From RGIG4034 sp045628945 (GTDB lineage: Bacteria > Bacillota > Clostridia > Lachnospirales > Lachnospiraceae): a stretch of DNA of 44,450 bases. The notes under the pieces were generated by a model. The model was not told the DNA's origin, searched no databases, and saw nothing but the letters and a program-made list of their open reading frames with translations. How positions within the stretch are numbered: the first letter of the stretch is position 1; each line of letters begins with the position of its first letter. The stretch spans positions 1-44,450 of the forward strand of contig JAZQQG010000031.1 of assembly GCA_045628945.1 (NCBI GenBank). Direction: 5' to 3'. The position numbers and the translations under genes were made by a program. Below, one piece after another: positions 26,959 through 35,947 of this stretch.

Positions 26959-28158
26959 TTGAAACAATATAAGCGTGGTCTGTGCATTGTGCATTTGGAC
27001 CGTTTGAAACAGAATATTCAGTCCTATCATGAGATTTTACCTATGGGGACGAAGATGATTGCCATCCTGAAAACCGATGCTTACGGTCATGGTTCGGTAT
27101 ATTCCGCCAAGGCACTGGATGATCTTGACTATGTATGGGGATATGGCGTAGCAACGGCGGAAGAGGGCGTTCAGCTTCGTAAGAACGGTATCAAAAAACG
27201 GATTCTTCTTTTAGGCATCTGCTTCGAAGAAGATTTCGAGGAACTGATTCGATATGATATCACGCCTTGTATCTGTTCGTTGGATTATGCCAAAAAATTA
27301 TCGGCGATTGCGGTATCCATGGGCAAGGAACCCATTGTTCACATTAAGCTGGATACCGGCATGGGTCGTATCGGTTTTGATGCGACGTTGGATACCACAA
27401 GAGATCCGGTTAAGATGCAGGCAACCATTGAGGACATTTTGGAGGTGGCGAAGTGCCCCAATCTTGTCATTGAGGGAATTTTCTCTCATTTTGCCAAGGC
27501 AGACGATCGTGATCGATCCTTTTGCAAGCAACAGTTGGAAGCCTTTGAGACTACGGTTTCTGCATTGGAGGCCCGCGGTCTTCCTATTCCGAAGCAGCAT
27601 ATTGCCAATTCGGCGGCGATTACGGAGTTCAAACCTTCTGTGGACAAGCCCCTGGTGCGTCTCGGAATCTCCCTGTATGGAATGAAGCCCTCCGACGTTG
27701 TGAAGCAGGAAGGGGTTACCATCCGTCCGGTTATGGAACTTAAGAGTACCGTTTCCTTCGTTAAAACGGTTTCGGATGATACGCCGATTAGCTATGGCGG
27801 CACCTATCGTGCCGACGGTACACGACAGATTGCAACGGTGCCTATCGGTTATGGAGACGGTTACAGCCGCCTTCTCTCGAACAAGGCCGATGTGTTGATT
27901 CACGGCAAACGTTACCCGATTGTAGGTCGAATCTGCATGGATCAGTTTATGGTGGATGTGACCGGTGGAACGGTTGCACCCGGGGATACGGTTACCCTGG
28001 TCGGTTGTGACGGAAACGAGGAGATTTCCTTTGAAGAACTGGGGCATTTATCCGGTCGATTCAATTATGAGTTTGCCTGTGATATTTCCAAAAGAATTCC
28101 CCGCCTTTATGTGGATGGGGATACCATTGTCGGACACACCGATTATCTGGAAAGTTAG
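26959..28158 (+). CDS. alr: alanine racemase
   Basis: A 399-aa PLP enzyme that interconverts L- and D-alanine, giving D-Ala for peptidoglycan. The PLP lysine is Lys38 in KTDAYGHG. The second catalytic residue is Tyr279 in ISYGGTYRADG; GYGDGYSR and GRICMDQFMVDVT are family motifs. Length is slightly above the usual 370-390 aa. The start is TTG at 26959, with AGGAGGAA (26945-26952) just upstream; the next in-frame ATG (residue 30) would lose the first conserved strand. It lies 12 nt after nnr, an order also common in other Firmicutes. Confidence 0.97.
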   Translation: MKQYKRGLCIVHLDRLKQNIQSYHEILPMGTKMIAILKTDAYGHGSVYSAKALDDLDYVWGYGVATAEEGVQLRKNGIKKRILLLGICFEEDFEELIRYDITPCICSLDYAKKLSAIAVSMGKEPIVHIKLDTGMGRIGFDATLDTTRDPVKMQATIEDILEVAKCPNLVIEGIFSHFAKADDRDRSFCKQQLEAFETTVSALEARGLPIPKQHIANSAAITEFKPSVDKPLVRLGISLYGMKPSDVVKQEGVTIRPVMELKSTVSFVKTVSDDTPISYGGTYRADGTRQIATVPIGYGDGYSRLLSNKADVLIHGKRYPIVGRICMDQFMVDVTGGTVAPGDTVTLVGCDGNEEISFEELGHLSGRFNYEFACDISKRIPRLYVDGDTIVGHTDYLES

Positions 28159-28208
28159 TAAAAAACCACCCCGTGTCCGGGAAACGGATTATGAGAAAGA
28201 GGTAGTGC

Positions 28209-29537
28209 ATGTTATCTGATCACCCCATAGGGGGCATTTTGTTATTTATAATATTGTTCCTGCTATTGTTTGTATTCTATCTGTACCGCGGTGCCATTCA
28301 TAACATTACCGCATCGGAGGAAGAGGAGGATACGCGACTTCGCGGGATGCGCAAACGTATTGTGATGGGCTTCCTTCAGGAAAAAAGAACCCTGCTTGAC
28401 CGCATGGATGTTCTTACGGCCCTGATTCTTCTGATCATGGGATCTTTCTATACTCCCTGGTTTGCAGGGCGCTTGAACCGCCTTCTGCATGTTCCCTGGC
28501 TGTCTTCTGTTGTGGCCTTTGCCCTTATGCTTGCCGTTCTTTTTCTTTTTGGAATTTTTATTCCTCTTCGAATCGGAACCAAAAGCTCGAAATTGATTGT
28601 GGTTAAAATGGCTGTGCCTGTTTGGATTTTTGTGATGACGGTTACCCCCTTCGTGGTGTTGCTTTCTGTGACCGGCAAATGCATCCTTCGCATTTTCGGA
28701 ATACGTAAAAAGGATTATGAGAAGGATGTAACGGAAGATGAAATCCTCTCCATTGTGAATGAGGGACAGGAGCAAGGCGTATTAGACGAAAACGAAGCGA
28801 CGCTTATCAACAACATTTTGTCTTTTACCGGCAAAACCGCTTCAGAAATCTGCGTGCATCGTTCGACGATTGAGGCCATTTCCATCGAGTCCTCCTTGCA
28901 GGATGCCGTGGAATATATGTTAAATAAGACTCATTCCCGTTTTCCTGTTTATGACGAAGACATTGACCATATCGTCGGAATTATTCATATCAAGGACGTC
29001 CTAAAAAAATATGTGCGTTCCGATGATGCGACCAAGAAACTTACTTCTTTTCGTAAACTGATTATGGATGTGCTCTGTGTTCCGGAGACCAAAAACATCG
29101 ATGATCTTTTTAAGGAGATGAAGTCGAAGAAAGCGCAGATGGCGATTCTGGTGGATGAGTACGGACAGACCGCCGGACTTCTTTCGATGGAGGACATTCT
29201 GGAAGAAATCGTCGGAGATATCGAGGATGAATATGATCGTTCCGAGACGTTTATCGAGACGAAGAAACCGGATGAATATGTGATGGACGGCCTTACTCCC
29301 ATCGAAAGTGTGGAAGAGGAGCTGGGAGCGGATTTCTCTCAATACGGGTGTGAAACCTTAAACGGACTGCTCATTCGCAAAATGGAGCATGTTCCGGTAG
29401 ACGGGGAAGAATACGAGGTTTCCATGGAAGGGTATACCTTCCGGATTTTGGAAGCAAAAGATAATATAATTCGTGAAGTACTCGTTACAAAAGCTGCAAA
29501 ATGTGATATAATATTATCCAATGAAAATGAATCTTAA
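28209..29537 (+). CDS. CBS-domain membrane protein, HlyC/CorC (hemolysin-related) family
   Basis: A 442-aa inner-membrane protein. The N-terminal half (about 1-165) has four hydrophobic stretches in a DUF21/CNNM-like arrangement, including IPLRIGTKSS at the spot where most members have IP(K)xLG. A pair of CBS domains follows (about 185-335), with SRFPVYDEDIDHIVGIIHIKDVL and ILVDEYGQTAGLLSMEDILEEIVGDIEDEYD. The C-terminal CorC_HlyC domain (about 345-430) includes VPVDGEEYE. Relatives act in Mg2+ or Co2+ transport or resistance, not haemolysis. It is 50 nt after alr; a promoter for the next gene is in its 3' end. Confidence 0.9.
   Translation: MLSDHPIGGILLFIILFLLLFVFYLYRGAIHNITASEEEEDTRLRGMRKRIVMGFLQEKRTLLDRMDVLTALILLIMGSFYTPWFAGRLNRLLHVPWLSSVVAFALMLAVLFLFGIFIPLRIGTKSSKLIVVKMAVPVWIFVMTVTPFVVLLSVTGKCILRIFGIRKKDYEKDVTEDEILSIVNEGQEQGVLDENEATLINNILSFTGKTASEICVHRSTIEAISIESSLQDAVEYMLNKTHSRFPVYDEDIDHIVGIIHIKDVLKKYVRSDDATKKLTSFRKLIMDVLCVPETKNIDDLFKEMKSKKAQMAILVDEYGQTAGLLSMEDILEEIVGDIEDEYDRSETFIETKKPDEYVMDGLTPIESVEEELGADFSQYGCETLNGLLIRKMEHVPVDGEEYEVSMEGYTFRILEAKDNIIREVLVTKAAKCDIILSNENES
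29485..29512 (+). promoter_or_regulatory. promoter of the YebC-family gene inside the preceding CDS
   Basis: TTACAA (29485-29490), 16 nt, TATAAT (29507-29512), with an extended -10 TG at 29504-29505. It lies in the last codons of the CBS-domain gene, 40 nt before the next ATG. Confidence 0.65.
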
Positions 29538-29551
29538 AGGAGATTACCAAT

Positions 29552-30286
29552 ATGTCAGGACATTCTAAATTTGCCAATATTAAGCATAAAAAGGAGAAGA
29601 ACGACGCCGCAAAGGGTAAGATTTTTACCATTATCGGTCGTGAGATTGCAGTTGCCGTTAAGGAAGGCGGTCCCGATATCAATAATAACTTTAAGCTTGC
29701 TACCGTTGTTGCGAAGGCAAAGGCCAACAACATGCCCAACGATACCATTGAAAGAGGTATTAAGAAGGCAGCCGGCGAAGGCAGTGGCGTGAATTATGAA
29801 TTTGTTACGTATGAAGGTTACGGCCCCAACGGTATTGCAATTATCGTTGATGCACTGACCGATAACAAGAATCGTACCGCAGCCAATGTACGTTCCGCAT
29901 TTACCAAGGGAAACGGTAATATCGGTACCCAGGGTTGTGTATCCTTTATGTTTGACAAGAAGGGCGAGATTATCATCGATAAGGAAGAGTGTGATATGGC
30001 ATTTGACGATCTGATGATGGTTGCGCTTGATGCCGGTGCGGACGATATTGTGGAAGAAGAGGACTGCTTTGAGATTTATACGGATCCCAATGAGTTCGAT
30101 ACGGTGGTTAAGAACCTGACCGAGCAGAAGATTCCCATGGCTTCCGCCGAGGTTACTATGATTCCTCAGAACTATGTATCGCTTACTGAGGAGGCTGCTG
30201 TGAAATCTTTACAGAAGACCTTGGACCTCTTAGATGAGGATGATGACGTTCAGAATGTTTACACGAACTGGGAAGAACAGGAATAA
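29552..30286 (+). CDS. YebC/PmpR family protein (TACO1-like)
   Basis: A 244-aa soluble protein of the YebC/TACO1 family, the usual length. It opens with MSGHSKFANIKHKK, close to the family start MSGHSKWxxIKHKK, and has NMPNDTIERGIKKA and YEGYGPNGIAIIVDALTDNKNRTAANVRSAFTKGNG. Family members have been described as transcription regulators and more recently as translation factors that help ribosomes through difficult sequences. AAAGGAG precedes the ATG. It has its own extended -10 promoter in the end of the previous gene. Confidence 0.95.
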   Translation: MSGHSKFANIKHKKEKNDAAKGKIFTIIGREIAVAVKEGGPDINNNFKLATVVAKAKANNMPNDTIERGIKKAAGEGSGVNYEFVTYEGYGPNGIAIIVDALTDNKNRTAANVRSAFTKGNGNIGTQGCVSFMFDKKGEIIIDKEECDMAFDDLMMVALDAGADDIVEEEDCFEIYTDPNEFDTVVKNLTEQKIPMASAEVTMIPQNYVSLTEEAAVKSLQKTLDLLDEDDDVQNVYTNWEEQE

Positions 30287-30306
30287 GCAGAAAAGAGAAG
30301 AAAACC

Positions 30307-31590
30307 ATGAGTGAGAATTACGGTCAGGAGACCATATGTGTACAGTCCGGCTGGCAGCCGGGCAACGGAGAGCCCAGAGTGCTTCCGATTTATCAGAGTA
30401 CGACCTTTAAGTATTCGACCTCTGAAGAGATGGGTAAGTTGTTTGATCTTGAGAGCAACGGTTATTTCTATACCCGTCTTCAGAATCCGACGAATGATTA
30501 TGTCGCAGCGAAGATCTGCGAGCTGGAAGGCGGTGTGGCAGCAATGCTGACCTCCTCCGGACAGGCAGCCAACTTCTTTGCGGTATTCAATATTTGTGAG
30601 TGCGGCGGACATGTGATTCTGTCTTCCAAGGTCTATGGCGGTACGTTTAATCTTTTAACCGTAACCATGAAGAAGATGGGCATTGAGTGTACCGTAATCG
30701 ATCCGGATTGTACGGAAGAGGAGCTGAATGCGGCTTTCCAGGAGAATACGAAGTGCGTCATGGGTGAGACCCTTGCCAATCCTGCACTTGCGGTCTTTGA
30801 TATTGAGAAGTTTGCCAAGGCTGCACATGCCCATGGAGTTCCCCTGATTGTAGACAATACGTTCCCTACGCCGATTCATTGTAAGCCTTTTCTGTATGGT
30901 GCGGATATTGTTACGCATTCCACCACCAAGTATATGGACGGACATGCAACGGCAGTCGGCGGATGTATTGTGGATTCCGGTAATTTTGACTGGTCCAAAT
31001 ATCCGGATAAATATCCGGGTCTTTGCTATCCCGATGATTCCTATCATGGAGTCACCTATACCGAGAGATTCGGTAAGGGCGCTTATATTACAAAGGCAAC
31101 GGTTCAGCTGATGCGTGATTTGGGACCGATTCAGTCCCCTCAGAATGCATTCTATCTGAATAACGGTTTGGAGTCCCTGCCTCTTCGTATTGAGAAGCAT
31201 ACCAAGAATGCGCAGGCGGTTGCCGAATTCTTACATGAGCATGATAAGGTGAAGGCTGTAATCTATCCCGGTCTTATGGACGATAAGTATTATGATCTTG
31301 CCAAGAAATATATGCCGAACGGTACATGTGGTGTTCTTTCCTTCATCTTGAAGGGCGGAAGAGAAGCCGGTTCCCGATTTATGAATCATCTGAAATTGGC
31401 GGCGATTGTTACGCATGTTGCCGATGCACGTACCTGTGTGCTACATCCCGCAAGTCATACCCATCGTCAGATGACGGATGAGCAGTTGGCAGCTTGTGGC
31501 GTCGATCCCGGCCTGATTCGTTTCTCCTGCGGTATTGAGGATGCAAGCGATATCATTGCCGACATTAAGAATGCACTCGAGTATGTATAA
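30307..31590 (+). CDS. O-acetylhomoserine aminocarboxypropyltransferase (sulfhydrylase)
   Basis: A 427-aa PLP enzyme of the Cys/Met-metabolism family. It most likely condenses O-acetylhomoserine with sulfide to homocysteine for methionine synthesis (MetY type). It opens ETICVQSGWQP and RVLPIYQSTTF, has YTRLQNPTND and SSGQAANF, and the PLP lysine lies in THSTTKYMDGH. The length and the insert around the DSYHG segment fit MetY (about 425 aa) rather than the shorter cystathionine beta- or gamma-lyases (about 380-400). Methionine gamma-lyase is the main alternative. It lies 20 nt after the YebC-family gene with only a weak purine-rich ribosome site. Confidence 0.9.
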   Translation: MSENYGQETICVQSGWQPGNGEPRVLPIYQSTTFKYSTSEEMGKLFDLESNGYFYTRLQNPTNDYVAAKICELEGGVAAMLTSSGQAANFFAVFNICECGGHVILSSKVYGGTFNLLTVTMKKMGIECTVIDPDCTEEELNAAFQENTKCVMGETLANPALAVFDIEKFAKAAHAHGVPLIVDNTFPTPIHCKPFLYGADIVTHSTTKYMDGHATAVGGCIVDSGNFDWSKYPDKYPGLCYPDDSYHGVTYTERFGKGAYITKATVQLMRDLGPIQSPQNAFYLNNGLESLPLRIEKHTKNAQAVAEFLHEHDKVKAVIYPGLMDDKYYDLAKKYMPNGTCGVLSFILKGGREAGSRFMNHLKLAAIVTHVADARTCVLHPASHTHRQMTDEQLAACGVDPGLIRFSCGIEDASDIIADIKNALEYV

Positions 31591-31620
31591 TCGATGCATG
31601 CAAAACGAGAAGGAGAAGGT

Positions 31621-33135
31621 ATGAAAGAGAAACAGACAGGAAGCTATATTCTGTGGAGCTTATACACCATCGTGATTGGTGGGCTGTTCCTTTTATCCAC
31701 ATATCGATATGTCGTTATCTTGGATTTAAACATTGCGGCATCTGCAGGAATTACTGCAGGTGCTGTTTTCGTACTTGTCGGGCTGACGATTCTGTTTTCA
31801 AAGCTTTTCGCAAAGAGACAGTGCAGTAACTTTATTTTTTATGGATTTCTGTGTTTTGTTTTCTTTTTGATTGCAGTAGTCGGCGGACGAATCTTGGATT
31901 CCGTAATCGGAGGAGGTCATTTGGAGGCTTTTGGCAACTGGGATTTATTTGAGAATGCTAAGGTTTCTCAAGATTTCCGCGTGAGCGTAACTTTTTTTGA
32001 GAATCCGATTCGATATTTGTATGAAATTTCGTTGCATGCTTTTGCTAAGATTTTTGGCAATACCGGTGAGGCTGCGCTGGAATGCGGATATGTGTTCTTT
32101 TCCGTTGAGGCTCTCCTTACTTATGTTGTGTTTTATGTCTATGGCGGTGCGTTGTGTGCTTTGGTTGGAGGCAGTCTCTTCTTTAGTTTCGCAGACTCCC
32201 TTCACTGGTATGGATGTATCAGCGATCTGCATATGGGGCTGGTGCTTTTCCTTGTCCTTTTACTTCTTCATGGGATTCTCAAAAGAAAATTTTCTCATGC
32301 GGACAGTGCGGGATATATGGGAGGACTTGTGATAATCGGAATCGTTTCCGGGGTGTTTGTATATTACTCAATCCTGTTCGTACTTCCGATGCTTCTTACG
32401 ATTTTTAATATTTTTATGCTTCGACGTGAGGATGCCGCAATCAGCCGATTCATGTTGTTCCTTTTGTTCCTCTTAGCGTCCCTCGTGGGTTTCTTTGGAA
32501 TGACTTTCCTTCACAGTGTCATTGAGAAACTTGTATTCGTCGGATTGTTACAGGACATGGGAGAAACGATTCAATCGATGTTCGCAGGCTTATCCTTCCC
32601 TCGCTTCTTGGAGGAAGTCGGCTTTGGCACAATGATTTCGGCAGCTTTTGCATTTTTGTTTGTAGGTTTCTATTTCCGTCGTAAAAAAGTAAGAGCTGTA
32701 TATGCGCCGATGTTTTTAACCGCAATCCTTATCGGACTGATTCATTTTTGCGATACAAAGGAATTGGGGATTCTGTATCGACTCTTCCTTTGCCTGACGG
32801 CAGGCGCGGCTTTTGAGTCTCTCTTTACGGAACCGGAAAAGAAGCTTGTGGAAGAAACTGCTGAGAAGGATGCTTTTGCGCAGATCGAGAAGATGGAGCA
32901 GCAGGAAGAAGCAAGCGTAACGAAGGAGCCGGAGGTGCCTATACAGCAGGAGTTACCAGCCAAGCCGGAGGAGCCTGTACAGCAGGAAATGCCTGCACCG
33001 GGACAGCCGCTTTTCAATCCACTGCCGGAACCGAAAAAGCATGTGAAAAAGACGATGAAGTTTGATCATTCCGTTTCCGCGGAGGATATGCATTACGATG
33101 TCGAGGTCTCTGAAAATGATGACTATGATTTGTAA
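31621..33135 (+). CDS. polytopic membrane protein with acidic Pro/Gln-rich cytoplasmic tail
   Basis: A 504-aa membrane protein of unknown function. ATG 31621 is preferred: GAAGGAGAAGG (31608-31618 region) sits before it, while the in-frame ATG at 31594 has none. About ten hydrophobic segments cover residues 12-390. The order of loops (ENPIRYLYEISLHAFAKIFG in the first large loop) vaguely recalls polytopic glycosyltransferases or oligosaccharide-handling proteins, but no catalytic motif is certain. The last 110 residues are soluble, rich in Glu, Gln and Pro (PIQQELPAKPEEPVQQEMPA), then a basic patch KKHVKKTMKFDH and an acidic end ENDDYDL. The gene sits 30 nt after the sulfhydrylase and before ftsK. 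Confidence 0.8.
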   Translation: MKEKQTGSYILWSLYTIVIGGLFLLSTYRYVVILDLNIAASAGITAGAVFVLVGLTILFSKLFAKRQCSNFIFYGFLCFVFFLIAVVGGRILDSVIGGGHLEAFGNWDLFENAKVSQDFRVSVTFFENPIRYLYEISLHAFAKIFGNTGEAALECGYVFFSVEALLTYVVFYVYGGALCALVGGSLFFSFADSLHWYGCISDLHMGLVLFLVLLLLHGILKRKFSHADSAGYMGGLVIIGIVSGVFVYYSILFVLPMLLTIFNIFMLRREDAAISRFMLFLLFLLASLVGFFGMTFLHSVIEKLVFVGLLQDMGETIQSMFAGLSFPRFLEEVGFGTMISAAFAFLFVGFYFRRKKVRAVYAPMFLTAILIGLIHFCDTKELGILYRLFLCLTAGAAFESLFTEPEKKLVEETAEKDAFAQIEKMEQQEEASVTKEPEVPIQQELPAKPEEPVQQEMPAPGQPLFNPLPEPKKHVKKTMKFDHSVSAEDMHYDVEVSENDDYDL

Positions 33136-33143
33136 TCAAATTT

Positions 33144-33152
33144 TGATATAAT
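33144..33152 (+). promoter_or_regulatory. extended -10 promoter candidate for ftsK
   Basis: TGATATAAT (33144-33152) is an extended -10 box. No good -35 box is visible. It lies 35 nt before the ftsK start in the short gap after the membrane protein. Confidence 0.45.
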
Positions 33153-33187
33153 AGTTACAATTGTTTTGATTGGATAAGGAACTCAAA

Positions 33188-35932
33188 ATGCCAAATAATT
33201 CTTCACATAGAGGCTCTTCCGGAAACAGAAAGCGTTCCGCGCAGAGTAAAAAAGCACATGAGGAACAGAAAAGAATTGCTGCCGAGCAGAGCAAATTAAA
33301 GAGTGAGATTGTATTTCTTTGTTCTATGGCACTCTGTATTTTTCTTTTCCTGTGTAATTTTGGAATATTGGGACCGGTTGGTGCGTTAATAAAGAGCATC
33401 CAGTTCGGTCTTTTTGGCGTACTCAGCTACGGGATTACCATTGTAATTCCGTTTTTGGTCATGTTTTGGATTGCCAATAAGAAGAATGCTTCCGTAAAGG
33501 TGAAGATTGTATGCGCATTCATTATGCTGTTCGTGATCGGTATGCTGATTGAATTGTGTACCGTAAAATTTGCCAATCTCTCCGATCAGATTTTTACGGA
33601 TCTTTGGTTGGCAGGGTATAAGTCTTTCAAGGGTGCAGGAATTCTTTGCGGAATTGTGACCTATTTCCTGCATCGATTTGTGAATACGGTTGGTACGGTG
33701 CTTATATGTATTCTTTTGCTTGTGATCTGTCTGGTTGTCATTACCGGTAAGAGCATCAAGGACTCGATGAGACGCAGCGCGGACAATGTTTCGAAAAAGA
33801 TGAAGGACGGCAGTGAACGCCATAAGGAACAGGCACAGCTTCGTCGGGAGGAACGCGCCGAGGAACGTGCCAATCGTCGTCTGATGGAAGAACAGGCCAG
33901 AAGGGAAGCGGAAGAGAGACGGAAGGACGCTAAGGATGAGAATGCTTCCGATTCCGTTGAAACGAAGAATTCGGAAAACGTTTCTGCTCCGGAGAATATC
34001 TTCGTGAAGCGAACTGAAAAAAAAGGACGTGGCGTAACACAGGATACTCTTTTAAAAGCCGCAGACACTACAAAGCCTCAGACCGGAGAGAATCTTCATG
34101 AGATTACCTATCATGAACCGGATCCCGATGATACGAACATGGAGAATGATGCTTCTTCGATGGATCGTTCTTCCCAATATGATATCCCGAATCCGAAAGG
34201 AGATTTCCATCGTGTTGCAGATACGGTGAATCGTGTAGAGGAAGCTCCGAAACCGATTCCGGCGCATCCGGTCAGTCCGGTACTTACTCCGCCTGAGCCG
34301 CATACGAAGGCCACTTCGACAACGGAATCGATTGCACCCATGACGACGCAGACACCAACTGCCGGTTCTGTTTCGCAGAGTCGTCCGGCTCCGAAAACGA
34401 AGACGAGTACCGGTGGCAAGATTCGTAATCCGGAAGCTCCTTATCAGTTCCCGCCTCTTTCCCTTCTTCGTAAGCCGGACAATTCCGGTAAGGGGGATAC
34501 GCAGGCTGAGTTAAGAGCCACCGGAGAGAAACTTTTGCAGACGCTTGAAATTTTTGGCGTAAAAGCGAAGATTACCGAGATTACCAAGGGACCGTCCGTT
34601 ACTCGTTTTGAATTGCAACCCGAGCTTGGCGTAAAGGTCAGCAAGGTGGTTGCCTTATCCGATGATATTAAATTGAGTCTTGCCGCAACGGAGATTCGTA
34701 TTGAAGCACCGATTCCCGGTAAGAGCGCCATCGGTATCGAGATTCCGAATCGTGAGAAGACCTCTGTAACCTTCTATGAGTTGATTACGCAGGATGTTTA
34801 TAAGCAGGCGAAATCCAAGCTTACCTTTGCGGTTGGTAAGGATCTTGGCGGCGAAACGGTTGTGTCTAACATTGCGAAGATGCCTCATATGATGTTGGCA
34901 GGCACCACCGGTTCCGGTAAGTCTGTCTGTATGAATACATTAATCATGTCCATTCTCTATAAGGCGACGCCGGAAGAAGTGAAGATGATTATGATTGACC
35001 CGAAGGTTGTGGAGATGAGCATCTATAACGGTTTGCCCCATCTGATGCTTCCGGTCATTACGGATGTAAAGAAAGCAGCCGGTGCTCTTCAGTGGGCTGT
35101 TGGGGAAATGAATCGTCGTTATAAGCTGTTTGCAAACAACGCGGTGAAGGATCTGGAAACCTATAATGCACTGATGGAGCAGAAGATTGCAAACGGGGAT
35201 ATCACAACAGATCCCGAAAACCCGATTGAGAAGCTTTCACAGGTGGTCATTATTATCGATGAGCTGGCAGACCTGATGATGGCGGCACAGGCTCAGGTGG
35301 AGGAACCCATCTGTCGTTTGGCACAGCTTGCGCGTGCCGCAGGTTTGCATCTGATCATTGCAACGCAGTCTCCTCGTGCGGATGTTGTAACCGGTTTGAT
35401 TAAAGCCAATATTCCCAGTAAGCTTGCCCTTAAAGTGTCCAGTGGTCTTGACTCCCGTATCATTCTTGATATGGGTGGAGCCGAGAAATTACTGGGGAAC
35501 GGTGATATGCTCTTTTTCCCGCAGGGCTATCCAAAGCCTGCCCGTGTGCAGGGCGCTTACCTGTCCGAGGAAGAGATTGGCAACGTTGTAAAGTATATTA
35601 TCGATCATAACGGTTCGGCTCCCGATCCGGAGGAAATGATGACGCAGATGGCGGTGATGGCCTCGGAGAACAGCAATGCGGTTAGCATCGGCGGTGATTC
35701 CGATAATGGTCTGGATCCTCTTTTTGCGGAGTGTGGTCGATTTATCATTGATAAAGAAAAAGCATCCATCGGAAACTTGCAGAGAGCCTTTAAGATTGGT
35801 TTCAATCGCGCGGCCAGAATTATGGATCAGCTCTGTGATAACGGCGTGGTCGGTCCGGAGGTTGGGACGAAGCCTCGTGAGATATTGATGGGCTCGACAC
35901 AATTTGAAGAATTACTGCATGAATTTAAATAG
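33188..35932 (+). CDS. FtsK/SpoIIIE family DNA translocase
   Basis: A 914-aa ATP-driven DNA pump that clears chromosomes at the division or sporulation septum. ATG 33188 follows AAGGA (33176-33180); TTG 33170 upstream is less likely. After a basic N-terminus come four transmembrane helices (about 35-190), a charged coiled segment (about 190-265), a low-complexity Pro/Thr linker (about 265-425), the alpha/beta motor and the gamma domain. Walker A is GTTGSGKS near 572, Walker B is VVIIIDELADLMM, and QSPRADVVTGLIKANIP follows. The C-terminal gamma winged helix (about 850-914) includes ASIGNLQRAFKIGFNRAARIMD and reads polarity sequences. The linker is fairly long. It is followed by fhs after 15 nt. 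Confidence 0.95.
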   Translation: MPNNSSHRGSSGNRKRSAQSKKAHEEQKRIAAEQSKLKSEIVFLCSMALCIFLFLCNFGILGPVGALIKSIQFGLFGVLSYGITIVIPFLVMFWIANKKNASVKVKIVCAFIMLFVIGMLIELCTVKFANLSDQIFTDLWLAGYKSFKGAGILCGIVTYFLHRFVNTVGTVLICILLLVICLVVITGKSIKDSMRRSADNVSKKMKDGSERHKEQAQLRREERAEERANRRLMEEQARREAEERRKDAKDENASDSVETKNSENVSAPENIFVKRTEKKGRGVTQDTLLKAADTTKPQTGENLHEITYHEPDPDDTNMENDASSMDRSSQYDIPNPKGDFHRVADTVNRVEEAPKPIPAHPVSPVLTPPEPHTKATSTTESIAPMTTQTPTAGSVSQSRPAPKTKTSTGGKIRNPEAPYQFPPLSLLRKPDNSGKGDTQAELRATGEKLLQTLEIFGVKAKITEITKGPSVTRFELQPELGVKVSKVVALSDDIKLSLAATEIRIEAPIPGKSAIGIEIPNREKTSVTFYELITQDVYKQAKSKLTFAVGKDLGGETVVSNIAKMPHMMLAGTTGSGKSVCMNTLIMSILYKATPEEVKMIMIDPKVVEMSIYNGLPHLMLPVITDVKKAAGALQWAVGEMNRRYKLFANNAVKDLETYNALMEQKIANGDITTDPENPIEKLSQVVIIIDELADLMMAAQAQVEEPICRLAQLARAAGLHLIIATQSPRADVVTGLIKANIPSKLALKVSSGLDSRIILDMGGAEKLLGNGDMLFFPQGYPKPARVQGAYLSEEEIGNVVKYIIDHNGSAPDPEEMMTQMAVMASENSNAVSIGGDSDNGLDPLFAECGRFIIDKEKASIGNLQRAFKIGFNRAARIMDQLCDNGVVGPEVGTKPREILMGSTQFEELLHEFK

Positions 35933-35947
35933 GCGGAGGAATAACCC

